From Cupriavidus oxalaticus (lineage in GTDB: Bacteria > Pseudomonadota > Gammaproteobacteria > Burkholderiales > Burkholderiaceae): 64,000 nt of DNA. Of this stretch, positions 1 through 10,136 are shown one piece after another. The first letter of the stretch is position 1. The number at the start of each line of letters is the position of its first letter. Made by a program: the position numbers and the translations under genes. The notes beneath the pieces were generated by a model. That model was not told the origin of the DNA. It saw nothing but the letters and a program-made list of their open reading frames with translations, and did not search any database. Location of the stretch: the NCBI RefSeq assembly GCF_016894385.1, contig NZ_CP069812.1:1-64000 (forward strand), given 5' to 3'.

Positions 1-1373
<1,373 letters not shown>

Positions 1374-1593
1374 TGCACAGTCACGAACCAAGTTGTCGAG
1401 TGACAGAATTCGTGAGACTGTGGACACGATTAGTGAAAGCTGGTGTCACCAAAACTGAAAATTCTCGATGTATGGGCCAAGTGCTATTTCTCTCTGCGCC
1501 AGACCCAGTTTGCATAGTTGAGGTCGAGGACTTCCGGGCGTGCGTTCGATGGCCGGGCACTCCACCATTTACCAAAAACCCAACCCTTATCGT

Positions 1594-1618
1594 GAACTGA
1601 CCCCAGAAAGTTGGACAG
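1594..1618. repeat. Terminal inverted-repeat end of an IS3-family (IS150-like) element
   Basis: The sequence TGACCCCAGAAAGTTGGACA near 1598-1617 matches the style of the conserved ends of IS150-group IS3 elements. It lies just beyond the stop of the transposase remnant, where an IS end is expected. No matching opposite end was found within the next few kilobases. Confidence 0.6.
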
Positions 1619-1625
1619 TGATTGG

Positions 1626-1800
1626 CTAGGCTTTAGAGGGCTGAGTCCTGTACTTCACGGGACTCAGCCCTTTTAGTTTGAGTTTGATGCGATCGTGATT
1701 GTAGTAGTGAATGTATTGGACCAGGCCTTGCTGTAGTTCCTCGACGCTGGCGAATTTGTTTAGGTAGAAGAATTTGGACTTTAGGGTGCCGAATCCACCT
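1626..1800 (-). pseudogene. IS3-family transposase (OrfB) C-terminal remnant
   Basis: The minus strand encodes the end of an IS3/IS150-type DDE transposase: LNKFASVEELQQGLVQYIHY, then YNHDRIKLKLKGLSPVKYRT and a stop at 1626. This is the segment that follows the last catalytic Glu of the rve domain. Only about the last 58 codons are recognisable. The open frame upstream to 1874 has no transposase character, so the element is truncated. It sits between gyrB and hsdM at the outer edge of the defence island and is probably a relic of the event that brought it in. Confidence 0.8.
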
Positions 1801-1963
1801 GGAACCGCAGATGAGCACGGCTCATAGCGGAATCTCCTCAGGTCAGCAGCAGCGACACATTTACAACTCGACACCCAGCATGCGCGTTACCGCGCTCGGA
1901 CTCGGGCGCGTCCGGTAGTGCGATGCGTCCAATCGTGCGACACATATTCATTCAGCTTGCGCG

Positions 1964-3601
1964 CTATTTCGGCGATGAAATCGGCGTGCCATGAGGTACC
2001 AAAGGCAGTCCTAACTCCTTGAGGAATTCGTTATGCCGCTCGGTAGCCGTCTTGATTTTTTGATCCAACAAAACCAGTTCTGAATGGACCGTCTTGAGAT
2101 CGATTTCTTCCTCTGCCTCTGCGGTGCTGACATAGCGCGAGATGTTCAGGTTGAAGTCGTGTTCCTTCTCAATGACATCCAGAGACACGCGCCGCGAATA
2201 ACGCGCCTCTTCCTTGCGGTACTGGTAGGTGTCGATGATCTTGTCGATATGCTCGGGCAGCAACTGGTTCTGCCGCTTGCCTTTCTCGAAGTGCTCGGCG
2301 GCGTTGATGAACAACACGTCGTCGGGCTTCTTGCACTTCTTCAGCACCAGAATGCATACCGGAATACCGGTGGAGAAGAACAGGTTGGCCGGCAGGCCAA
2401 TCACCGTGTCAATGTGGCCATCCTTGAGCAGCTTGGTGCGGATGCGCGCCTCGGCACCGCCACGGAACAGCACGCCGTGCGGCAGGATGATGGCCATCAC
2501 CCCGTCTTGCTTCAGGAAGTGGAAGCCGTGCAGCAGGAACGCGAAATCCGCCGCGGACTTGGGCGCCAGGCCGTAATTCTTGAAGCGCACATCCTCGCCC
2601 AGCGCATCGGTCGGTTCCCAGCGATAGCTGAAGGGCGGATTGGCCACCACGGCGTCGAACTTCGGCATCTTGGCCGGGTTGCTTTCCCGCAGTATGTCCC
2701 ACTCGTTGAGCAGTGTGTCGCCGTGGAAAATCTCGAACTCCGAATCCTTGACTCCGTGCAGCAGCATGTTCATGCGCGCCAGGTTGTAGGTGGTGATGTT
2801 CTTTTCCTGGCCGAAGATCTTGCCGATGCCATGCGGCCCCATGCGGTGGCGCACGTTGAGCAACAGCGACCCTGAGCCGCAGGCAAAATCCAGCACGCTG
2901 TCCATGTGTGGGCGCCGGCCCGTTGCCGGCTCCTGCCCGTCCAGCGTGACGATGGCCGAGAGGATGCTGGAAATCGGCTGCGGCGTGTAGAACTCGCCAG
3001 CCTTCTTGCCGGAGCCTGCGGCGAACTCGCCGATCAGGTATTCATAGGCATCGCCCAAGGTGTCGCTGTTGGTGGAAAACTGCGTCAGCCCTTTGGCAAT
3101 CTCGGCGATTATCTTGCACAACCGAGCATTGCGCTCGGGGTAGGTCTTGCCGAGCTTGTCCGAAGCCAGATTGATCTCAGAGAATAGGCCCCGGAAGGTA
3201 CTGGCGAAGGATTCGTTCTCGATGTAAGCGAAGCCGTTTTGCAGGGCGTGCAGCAGCTCATTGTCCTGGGTGCGGGCTTTTTCCGCAATACTGGTCCATA
3301 GGTATTCTGGCCGGATCACATAGTGCACCTTGCGGCGCATTTGCTTTTCAAACTCAGCGGTGTCGTCGGCGTTATGCGCATACCAGTCCGCCAGCGGCGC
3401 CCGGCGGTCGCTCTCAGCCAACTTGGGATAGTCCGACCCCAGTTCTTTTTGCGCAGCGGCCTCGTAGTTGTCCGACAGATAGCGCAGGAACAAGAAGGCA
3501 AGCATGTAATCGCGGAAGTCGTCCGCGTTCATCGCGCCGCGCAGTTGATCGGCAATCGCCCAGAGGGTCTTGCCCAGTTTTTGCTTTTCGAATTCAGTCA
3601 T
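1964..3601 (-). CDS. hsdM: Type I restriction-modification system DNA methyltransferase subunit HsdM
   Basis: This 545-residue protein has the N-terminal HsdM helical domain (EFEKQKLGKTLWAIADQLRG) followed by an N6-adenine methyltransferase domain. The SAM-binding motif I DFACGSGSLLLNV and catalytic motif IV VVANPPF are intact. It would pair with HsdS to methylate adenine in a bipartite target and protect host DNA. It is the last gene of a minus-strand operon. Its ATG overlaps the stop of the upstream ATPase gene by 4 bases (ATGA), so the two are translationally coupled. Full length for the family. Confidence 0.96.
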   Translation of the reverse strand: MTEFEKQKLGKTLWAIADQLRGAMNADDFRDYMLAFLFLRYLSDNYEAAAQKELGSDYPKLAESDRRAPLADWYAHNADDTAEFEKQMRRKVHYVIRPEYLWTSIAEKARTQDNELLHALQNGFAYIENESFASTFRGLFSEINLASDKLGKTYPERNARLCKIIAEIAKGLTQFSTNSDTLGDAYEYLIGEFAAGSGKKAGEFYTPQPISSILSAIVTLDGQEPATGRRPHMDSVLDFACGSGSLLLNVRHRMGPHGIGKIFGQEKNITTYNLARMNMLLHGVKDSEFEIFHGDTLLNEWDILRESNPAKMPKFDAVVANPPFSYRWEPTDALGEDVRFKNYGLAPKSAADFAFLLHGFHFLKQDGVMAIILPHGVLFRGGAEARIRTKLLKDGHIDTVIGLPANLFFSTGIPVCILVLKKCKKPDDVLFINAAEHFEKGKRQNQLLPEHIDKIIDTYQYRKEEARYSRRVSLDVIEKEHDFNLNISRYVSTAEAEEEIDLKTVHSELVLLDQKIKTATERHNEFLKELGLPLVPHGTPISSPK

Positions 3602-4707
3602 GGTGTGCCTGTTACCTCAACAGCTTGAGGGAATATCTCGGGATTGAAGGGGTAGCGATTCAGGAAGTCATGCAGAATCTTCCTGAAATAGGCCTTGTTC
3701 TCATCCAGCATCTGCTGGGGCTCGTAGAGCGAATAATTTCCATGGCTCAGGATGTTGATCAGGCGCGTGTGCAAGATGCCGTCCGGGTCATCGTCTTCCT
3801 GTTTGATGCAAACCGAGAAGTTCTTGTGGCCGTGAAAGCTCGCCGTCTTTTCCAGAATGGTGCGAAGCATATTGAAGTGGTGGGTAAACAGGCGATCTTC
3901 TTGCGCGGCCTGGTACAGCTCGGCCAAAGCGGCGACGTGGTGGAAAAACGGTGTGTCGCCCGTTTCCTCACGCAAGACGTAGCCGTTTCCTGTTGCGTTC
4001 TTGTTGACGAAATACTTGCGGGCCTTGCCCAGCTCGTTGCACAGCACATTGAAGAACAGCGTGTGGTGCGTCGAAAGGACGGTCTTGAGTTTGCTTTCTG
4101 GCCGTTTGAGCAGTTGCGCTAAGTGGTTGGCCACGGCAATCGCGTTGTGCTCGTCCAACGACGAAATCGGGTCGTCGATATAGAGGTACTTGACCCAACG
4201 GTAAGCCTCGATCTCCGGGTCCATGGCCAGCTCGACGACGGCAAGGAAGAAGCACCAGACAAAGATGTTTTCCTCGCCGCGCGACACCTTGATGTTGTCG
4301 ACGACCTGCCCGTCCACCGTGCGCGAGAAGCGCACCGCCCATTCCTGCGTGTCGATGCGGAAGTCGAAGTCCGCATAGCGCCGCAACAACGGGCGGATGC
4401 GGTTGTCCATCTCCAGCTCGGCCAGGCCGGCGAAAAATCGCGAGGCCGCGTTGAGCGTCAACCTGCGGTCGCTGTCGCCTTCCAGATCGTTGTCCCAATG
4501 GAACAGGTCTTCGGTGAAGGCGTTGAAGTAGAGCGTGTCGCGCTTTTCCTCCTCGCCTTGCTTGCCGATGTCCTTGAAGGCCATGGACAGCCGCGTCTTG
4601 CCGGTGCCGTTGTAGGCATAGAGCAAGATGGTTTTCTTGTTCTCCAGCTCGTTCCGTAGTTGAGCCGCCAGCGCAGGTAGGTCGGCGAAGGACTGGCCCG
4701 GTTTCAT
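3598..4707 (-). CDS. PrrC/RloC-like ABC-ATPase, putative anticodon nuclease in the RM operon
   Basis: This 369-residue protein has an ABC/AAA_13-type ATPase: Walker A AYNGTGKTRLS (about residues 31-41), a signature-like VSRGEEN (141-147), Walker B plus D-loop YLYIDDPISSLDE (174-186) and a switch His in LSTHH (211-215). The C-terminal third carries R282-x3-E286 and H322 (SHGNYS). This spacing resembles the R-x3-E...H triad of the PrrC anticodon nuclease (R320, E324, H356). PrrC is a tRNA-cleaving toxin silenced by its linked type IC RM complex and released when a phage inhibits restriction. The gene lies between hsdS and hsdM with ATGA overlaps at both ends. The nuclease role is inferred; an ATPase-only role is possible. 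Confidence 0.72.
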   Translation of the reverse strand: MKPGQSFADLPALAAQLRNELENKKTILLYAYNGTGKTRLSMAFKDIGKQGEEEKRDTLYFNAFTEDLFHWDNDLEGDSDRRLTLNAASRFFAGLAELEMDNRIRPLLRRYADFDFRIDTQEWAVRFSRTVDGQVVDNIKVSRGEENIFVWCFFLAVVELAMDPEIEAYRWVKYLYIDDPISSLDEHNAIAVANHLAQLLKRPESKLKTVLSTHHTLFFNVLCNELGKARKYFVNKNATGNGYVLREETGDTPFFHHVAALAELYQAAQEDRLFTHHFNMLRTILEKTASFHGHKNFSVCIKQEDDDPDGILHTRLINILSHGNYSLYEPQQMLDENKAYFRKILHDFLNRYPFNPEIFPQAVEVTGTP

Positions 4708-5984
4708 GGCTGCACCTCGTCCAGCACCGGGAACAACTGCTGCATCAGGCCCTTCTTGTGGGAGATGAGGGCGTCGATCTTCTGGCTTTGAGCAGCGATC
4801 AGATCGTCGAGAGAAGACAAGAGGTCGGCAATTTTCTTCTGTTCATCTACTTCCGGTGGAAGCGGAATGGAGAAAGACCGAACCTGCGCAAAATTTAGGC
4901 CCTGCCTATTTCCGCCAGCCTGAAAACTATCAATCTGACATTGACCGTATTGCGAGATCAGGAACTGGTTTAAAAATATCGGACTTAGCTCAACTGTTGT
5001 GCGAATTATGCAGACATGCTGATTAACGTTGCCGCCAACGATTCGAGAATCAGCAACTGCGCTACGCCCGATAGATGCGCCGGTAATATTCAGAAGGACG
5101 TCGAACTGGCTTATCTCGGTTCCTGCAAAGCTTCGGTGAGTTTCTTCGTCGATGAATGCAACATCATCAAGCAGTAGATGTCCCCATCCAACGTTTTGGC
5201 TTCGAACAAAGGGGCGACCGGACTTTTTGTAATTTTTTTCGCCCCCAGCAGGGGTGATTCCACTTCCTACTTTGGTGACCTTGCTGCCGAGATCGTGCTC
5301 CTCCCACTCCCCTGCATCCTGGAACTCAGGAAAGCGCAAGCGAGGGACAGTTTCGCCTTCGCGGGGGAAAAGTTGCTGCATCAGGCCACTCTTGTGGGCC
5401 TTGATGGTGTCCAGCATTTGGGTTTCCGCCGTGATCAGCTCGTCGAGAGAAGACAGGCAGTCGGCAATTTTTTGTTGTTCCGCTTTCTGGGCAGGCAGCG
5501 CAATGGGAAAAGACAGAAAGACTTCAGTCTGAATACGCTTTGCCTTTCGCCCGCCGTCCGCAATTTCTCCATTCTTTTTATAGAAATCCTCGCGCTTCAC
5601 ATATTCAAGAAGAAATACAGGGTCTAACTCTTCCCCAATGTCAAAACAGGGCAAATCAACAGTAGATTCTAAGCCGTCAAGCTCCTCCGGCACGATGCCA
5701 AAGGCTTGATTGAGGAAATCAAGCTTGCTGTAAATGAACTGCCCGGCTCGACGCTTGTAATATTTAGTGTTCTCGCTGCCTTTGATTGATTCCTGCTTTG
5801 CAAATACGCCTTTACCCCAAAGTTTTACAGTGATTTTCTTTGCAATATCTCCAGCGCTACCTTCGATTCGACTTTCCGTCAGAAACTTTGCAAGTTCTTT
5901 CTCTTGCCACTCCCCTGCCTCCCGAAACTGAGGGAAGCGCAACCGTGGCACCAACGCGTTTTTCTCGTTCTTCTGTTCGCTCAT
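4704..5984 (-). CDS. hsdS: Type I restriction-modification specificity subunit HsdS
   Basis: HsdS supplies DNA target recognition to the HsdR2M2S1 complex. The protein has two target-recognition domains, each introduced by a similar phrase (PRLRFPQFREAGEW and PRLRFPEFQDAGEW). Each is followed by a coiled-coil repeat (QKIADCLSSLDELITAETQM and KKIADLLSSLDDLIAAQSQK) ending in GLMQQLFP, the usual circular symmetry. The two target domains are markedly more AT-rich than the conserved repeats, as expected if they are exchanged horizontally. I place the start at ATG 5984 because AAGGA precedes it; in-frame starts at 6008 and GTG 6014 overlap the hsdR end. The stop overlaps the next ATG by 4 bases. 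Confidence 0.94.
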   Translation of the reverse strand: MSEQKNEKNALVPRLRFPQFREAGEWQEKELAKFLTESRIEGSAGDIAKKITVKLWGKGVFAKQESIKGSENTKYYKRRAGQFIYSKLDFLNQAFGIVPEELDGLESTVDLPCFDIGEELDPVFLLEYVKREDFYKKNGEIADGGRKAKRIQTEVFLSFPIALPAQKAEQQKIADCLSSLDELITAETQMLDTIKAHKSGLMQQLFPREGETVPRLRFPEFQDAGEWEEHDLGSKVTKVGSGITPAGGEKNYKKSGRPFVRSQNVGWGHLLLDDVAFIDEETHRSFAGTEISQFDVLLNITGASIGRSAVADSRIVGGNVNQHVCIIRTTVELSPIFLNQFLISQYGQCQIDSFQAGGNRQGLNFAQVRSFSIPLPPEVDEQKKIADLLSSLDDLIAAQSQKIDALISHKKGLMQQLFPVLDEVQP

Positions 5985-5997
5985 CGCGCCCGCATCC

Positions 5998-8970
5998 TTA
6001 TTGCTCATACGCACTCAGCCCCGAGATCTCGCGCCCCTGGGCGAGCTTGTGCAGCAGCGGCGTCAGCTCTTCTACCAGCGCTAATTCTTTTTGCGTGCGC
6101 GCCTTCCAGCCCAGGCCCAGCGGGGCCATCAACTCGCTCAGCGCCTCGCCGTCGAAGACGCAGCGGCGCAGCACGTCGTCGACAAAGGTTTGCAGCGCGG
6201 AAGCGTCGAGTCCGTGCTGAGTGGCGATTAGGTTCAATTCGCGGTTTTTCTTATCCATCTTGAAGCGCTCGTAACCGGCACGGATGGCGGGCTCACTCAG
6301 CGCTTCGCCCACGGGTAGGCTTCGGATGTATTCGGCGATGTCCTCGCGCTCGTCGATGAACTTGGCGTCGGACTGGATGAGGCCAATCAACTGCTCGCGG
6401 TTCATGGTCAGCTTGCCGGGCTTTTGCTGCGTCATGCGGGCGATCAGCCCCATGATGTAGTCGTAGTCGATCACCGCAGAGGCAAAGAGTACAAACTCGA
6501 AGTCGAGCTGCTGCACCTCAGGCGGGGCTTGGTCGCCTTGCGTGTCCTGCTGCTCCTTGAGCTGCTTGGCCGTTTCCAGATACACCCCTTTGAAGCCCTG
6601 CAAGCGCTCTGGTGGCGCGATCTGAGTAATCTGCGTCTTCTGCTCCTCGCTCAGGTCCGTGTATTGGTCCAGCTGGGTTTTGAGGCGCTGCACTTCCTTG
6701 AACAGATTGACGAACTGACTGCGCGCGGCATCGCCCTTGAGATTGGCCACGTCTTCCGGCGCGTTGGCCAGGCCCTGCGATTGCATGAAGTCGGCCAGCT
6801 TCTGCGTGGCCGTTTGTAGGTTGTCGATGACCTTGGGTGCCGGGTCCACCAACCAGATTTCGCGCGGGTTGTCGATTTTCTCACCGGAGAAGAGCGCAAT
6901 GGCATCTTCCACCGGCTTCTGCTGTTGGCGGAAGTCGAGGATGTTGCCATAGGGCTTGCTGTCGTTCAGCACGCGGTTGGTGCGCGAAAAGGCCTGGATC
7001 AAGCCGTGGTGCTTGAGGTTCTTGTCTACATACAGGGTGTTCAGGTACTTGGAGTCGAAGCCGGTGAGCAGCATGTCCACCACGATGGTGATGTCGATCT
7101 TCTGCGCGTGCGGCAGATCGGGGTTGGGGTATTGCTGATCTTTGATGCGCTTTTGCACGTCCTGGTAGTAGAGGTCGAACTCGCCGATGCGATGGTTGGT
7201 GCCAAAGCGGGCGTTGTAATCGTCAATGATGGCCTTGAGCGCAGCCTTCTTGCCTTCTGGGTCCTTTTGGTTGTCTTCCTTCTCCTGCGGCAGATCTTCC
7301 TGAATCTGCTGCACGTCCTTGTTGCCCTCGGCGGGCGGGGAGAACACGCAAGCAAGGTTCAGCGGTAGGAAGGCGTCGTCTTCTTCCTGCTTCTTGGCCT
7401 GGAGGGTCTTGAACGCCTCGAAATACTCAATGGCATCGTTGATGCTGGCGGTGGCCAGCACAGAATTGAATTTGCGCCCGTTGGTGGCGGCATCGTGTTT
7501 GGCGAGGATGGTCTCGATGACCTTGGCCTTGGCCAAGCCTTCGCCGGGCTTGGGCGGGTTCTTGCCCTCGGGCTTGAAGTAGTCCACATGGAAGCGCAAG
7601 ACGTTGCGATCTTCAATGGCGTGGGTGATGGTGTACTGGTGCAGACAGCGCTGGAACAGATCGTCGGTGGTGCGGTAACTGGCCTGCTGACCTTCGATCT
7701 GCTGATAGCTGGCGTTCTGCTCAAAGATCGGCGTGCCGGTGAAGCCGAACAACTGGGCGTTGGGGAAAAATTCCTTGATGGCCTTGTGGTTCTCGCCGAA
7801 TTGCGAGCGGTGGCATTCGTCAAAGATGAACACCATGCGTTGGTTGCGCAGGGGTTCCAGACGCTCCTTGTAGTTGCGCTTGTTGGTGCCGTCGAGCGCC
7901 AGGCCTAGCTTCTGGATTGTGGTGACGATCACCTTGTCCGCGTAGTCGTCGGACAGCAGGCGCCGCACCAGCGTTTCGGTATTGGTGTTCTCTTCGACAC
8001 AACCCTCTTGGAAGCGGTTGAATTCCTCGCGGGTCTGGCGGTCCAGATCTTTGCGGTCCACCACGAACAGGCATTTATCGATGTCCGGGTTGTCCTTGAG
8101 CAGGGTGGATGCCTTGAACGAGGTGAGCGTCTTGCCGCTGCCGGTGGTGTGCCAGATGTAACCATTGCCGCAGTTCTGGTGGATGCAGTCGACGATGGCC
8201 TTAACCGCATAGATTTGGTAGGGCCGCATCATCAGGAGCTTCTGCTCGCTTGCCACCAGCACCATATAGCGGCTGACCATCTGGCCCAAGGTGCACTTGG
8301 CGAGGAACTTCTCGGCGAAGTTGTCCAGTTGCGTGATCTTCTTGTTGTCTTCGCTGGCGAACTGGTAGACGGGCAGAAAGCGTTCGTCGGCGTTGAAGCT
8401 GAAGTGCCGCGCGTTGTTGTTGGCGAAGTACCAAGTGTCGCTGCGGTTGCTGACGATGAAAAGCTGCAAGAGGCACAGCAGCGTCTTGCCGTAGCCGTTG
8501 CCGGGGTCGTTCTTGTAATCGACGATTTGCTGCATGGCCCGGCGTGGGCTGACGGCCAGCGTCTTCAGTTCGATCTGCACCACTGGCACGCCGTTGATCA
8601 GCAGCATCACGTCGTAGCGGTGGTGGCCGTAGTCGGTGTTGATGCGCAGCTGATTGACGACCTCGAAGTCGTTCTTGCACCAGTCCCGGATGTTGACAAG
8701 GGTGTAGTTCAGCGGCGTGCCGTCGTCGCGCTCGAAGCTGTTGATGTTGCGCAGCGTTTGGGCGGCGTTGTAGACATCGGGCGTAATGATGCTGTCGAGC
8801 AGACGCTGGAACTCGCTGTCGGTCAGGTGCACCCGGTTGAGCGCCTCGAACTTCGCGCGAAAGTTGGCTTCGAGAGCGGCTCGATCGCGGATATCGGGGC
8901 GGTAGGTGTACTTGAGATCTTCCAGCTTGGAAATCAAATCTCGTTCAATTTGATTTTCAGTTGTCGTCAT
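5998..8970 (-). CDS. hsdR: Type I restriction endonuclease subunit HsdR
   Basis: This 990-residue motor and nuclease subunit looks like the type IC (EcoR124) family. The N-terminal PD-(D/E)xK nuclease is visible as RYDVMLLINGVPVVQIELK (about residues 118-136). The helicase follows: Walker A WHTTGSGKT, DEAD-type box DECHRSQFGE, GFTGTP, and a motif VI region QAFSRTNR. A C-terminal helical domain follows that anchors the subunit to the methylase core. It translocates DNA and cuts unmethylated targets at a distance. It is the first gene of the hsdR-hsdS-ATPase-hsdM operon and appears full length. Confidence 0.97.
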   Translation of the reverse strand: MTTTENQIERDLISKLEDLKYTYRPDIRDRAALEANFRAKFEALNRVHLTDSEFQRLLDSIITPDVYNAAQTLRNINSFERDDGTPLNYTLVNIRDWCKNDFEVVNQLRINTDYGHHRYDVMLLINGVPVVQIELKTLAVSPRRAMQQIVDYKNDPGNGYGKTLLCLLQLFIVSNRSDTWYFANNNARHFSFNADERFLPVYQFASEDNKKITQLDNFAEKFLAKCTLGQMVSRYMVLVASEQKLLMMRPYQIYAVKAIVDCIHQNCGNGYIWHTTGSGKTLTSFKASTLLKDNPDIDKCLFVVDRKDLDRQTREEFNRFQEGCVEENTNTETLVRRLLSDDYADKVIVTTIQKLGLALDGTNKRNYKERLEPLRNQRMVFIFDECHRSQFGENHKAIKEFFPNAQLFGFTGTPIFEQNASYQQIEGQQASYRTTDDLFQRCLHQYTITHAIEDRNVLRFHVDYFKPEGKNPPKPGEGLAKAKVIETILAKHDAATNGRKFNSVLATASINDAIEYFEAFKTLQAKKQEEDDAFLPLNLACVFSPPAEGNKDVQQIQEDLPQEKEDNQKDPEGKKAALKAIIDDYNARFGTNHRIGEFDLYYQDVQKRIKDQQYPNPDLPHAQKIDITIVVDMLLTGFDSKYLNTLYVDKNLKHHGLIQAFSRTNRVLNDSKPYGNILDFRQQQKPVEDAIALFSGEKIDNPREIWLVDPAPKVIDNLQTATQKLADFMQSQGLANAPEDVANLKGDAARSQFVNLFKEVQRLKTQLDQYTDLSEEQKTQITQIAPPERLQGFKGVYLETAKQLKEQQDTQGDQAPPEVQQLDFEFVLFASAVIDYDYIMGLIARMTQQKPGKLTMNREQLIGLIQSDAKFIDEREDIAEYIRSLPVGEALSEPAIRAGYERFKMDKKNRELNLIATQHGLDASALQTFVDDVLRRCVFDGEALSELMAPLGLGWKARTQKELALVEELTPLLHKLAQGREISGLSAYEQ

Positions 8971-9135
8971 GAACCGGACCTTAAGATAGAGATTTGGTGA
9001 CTCCTGGTGTCGCAGAGAAGAAGAGGGTTAGCGCAGCTCATGTCAGTTGCCCTTGGTGGTCGCTGGACGCCAGCGACTTGACGGAGTCATGAGCTGCCCA
9101 CCGAGTGAGCCGCCAAGCGTGGTTTTGCCCCATGT

Positions 9136-9303
9136 TCACACTGCCTCCGACTTCTTCCCGTTTATGCTCTCGGCGATCCAACGGTCCAGCTCGGAACGGC
9201 GAAAGCGCCATGTTCCACCGAGCTTGAAAGCGGGAATCTCCCCCTTCTGGGCAAGGCGATAGACCGTCCGCTTCCCTGCCTTCAGGCAGGCCTCGCTCGC
9301 CGA
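9136..9303 (-). pseudogene. Excisionase-type HTH DNA-binding protein, C-terminal remnant
   Basis: In one minus-strand frame bases 9136-9303 encode 55 residues ending at TGA: KAGKRTVYRLAQKGEIPAFK then LGGTWRFRRSELDRWI and a short tail. This is the MerR/excisionase-type helix-turn-helix (HTH_17) signature. The frame has a stop at 9304-9306 and no start or SD, so the beginning of the gene is lost. Such small HTH genes often sit beside mobile RM islands. It abuts the DUF499-like remnant out of frame, which marks a deletion junction near 9295-9305. Confidence 0.7.
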
Positions 9304-9499
9304 TTACTACCAATGGCTGCCCTTGGTTAGGGCCAACGGCCTCGATGCCCTTCAGTAAGTCATGAGTGGGATACGTGATTTCCAGGAACTGCTTCGCCGC
9401 TATTTGCGTCGCGCCAGTGTGCGAGTCGTTGGAAAGCTCAATGGCTGTCCCTTTGAGACGCTTGCCTCGAAACTCCTCTCGCAGAGTCAGTCCAAGCAT
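9287..9499 (-). pseudogene. DUF499-type ATPase, N-terminal remnant
   Basis: The minus-strand frame starting at ATG 9499 begins MLGLTLREEFRGKRLKG and continues FLEITYPTHDLLKGIEAVGP and PLVVIGERGL. I recognise this as the start of the large DUF499 AAA ATPases found in phage-defence islands, where it leads into a GLGKSH Walker A. Here the similarity stops right before the Walker A. The rest of the frame (down to 9038) is only the shadow of the HTH gene. The protein cannot be functional. It shows that a further defence gene once stood upstream of hsdR. Confidence 0.6.
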
Positions 9500-10136
9500 T
9501 GCTTACCCTCAATCTATTGAATTGCCATAACGGCATTGACCCAACGCGTCCGAAATTGATTCTCATTGTCATTCCGCGGTCTAGCAATTTGGCATCCCTT
9601 GGAAGCCAGGCGCCGCCAGCCTTGCGTCCCTTTCGGCCGGTAGGAACGCTGAGTGCGGTTTGGGGCGCATTCTGCGGGGTCTAGTGAAGTTGCAATTATG
9701 TCAAACTTTGTGACCGAGGCGATGCTGCATATGCCCTAAGCGCGAGGGGCGAACGAATTGGGGCGGATGCATCGAGAAGGTCGATATGTTCGATATGTCT
9801 TGGCTACGCCCAGATCAATCGGGCCTTCATTCCGACTAGGGTCGGACGGATTTTTGAGAGTTCGCAGCATTCTTCCGCAACGGGGGCTGTTGGAAACTGA
9901 CACCGTCACCACGCAAGTGGTCGACCAGGTTTGACAGCCTGACCCACGTACCCCGGACGAGCAGCGAAGCGCTATCCTCTCGTCTTTCGCCTACGTACGC
10001 CCTTATGGGCGAGCCGCGGCGGGGGAGCCTTCGGGCTCGCCGGTGGTACGTGCCGGTCTGTCAACCCTGCTTCGTGCTCGCCTACCCGATTGACAGCGGA
10101 CGACGAGCCTCCTTGATTCACGTACCGGAGGTCGCA
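9500..10136. other. Noncoding stretch of ~640 bases at the right edge of the defence island
   Basis: I see no convincing gene here; frames are short and lack the codon bias of the neighbours. The left half (9500-9900) is less GC-rich and nondescript. The right half contains the TTGACAG/ACGTACC repeats and several short hairpins reported separately. A TTGACA at 9931-9936 has no good -10 at the usual distance. Confidence 0.5.
9931..10126. repeat. Three copies of a TTGACAG...ACGTACC module, one inverted, with hairpins between
   Basis: TTGACAG (9931-9937) is followed by ACGTACC (9946-9952). The exact inverse, GGTACGT (10045-10051) then CTGTCAA (10058-10064), follows about 100 bases later. A third direct copy has TTGACAG at 10090-10096 and ACGTACC at 10120-10126. 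Between the first two lie hairpins CGCCC-TTAT-GGGCG (about 9999-10012) and GAGCC-TTCG-GGCTC (about 10025-10038). The whole segment can fold into a large imperfect stem. It ends at the SD of the small gene starting at 10137, so it may be a structured leader, a recombination site or a nested repeat. Confidence 0.55.

Noticed and set aside
9038..9286. Lower half of the open frame 9038-9499 on the minus strand as part of a single gene
   Set aside because: It is the out-of-frame shadow of the HTH remnant; its residues (for example GREADGLSPCPEGGD) have no DUF499 character.
9931..9936. TTGACA as a sigma-70 -35 box
   Set aside because: No acceptable -10 hexamer at 16-18 bases; it is better explained as part of the repeated TTGACAG module.
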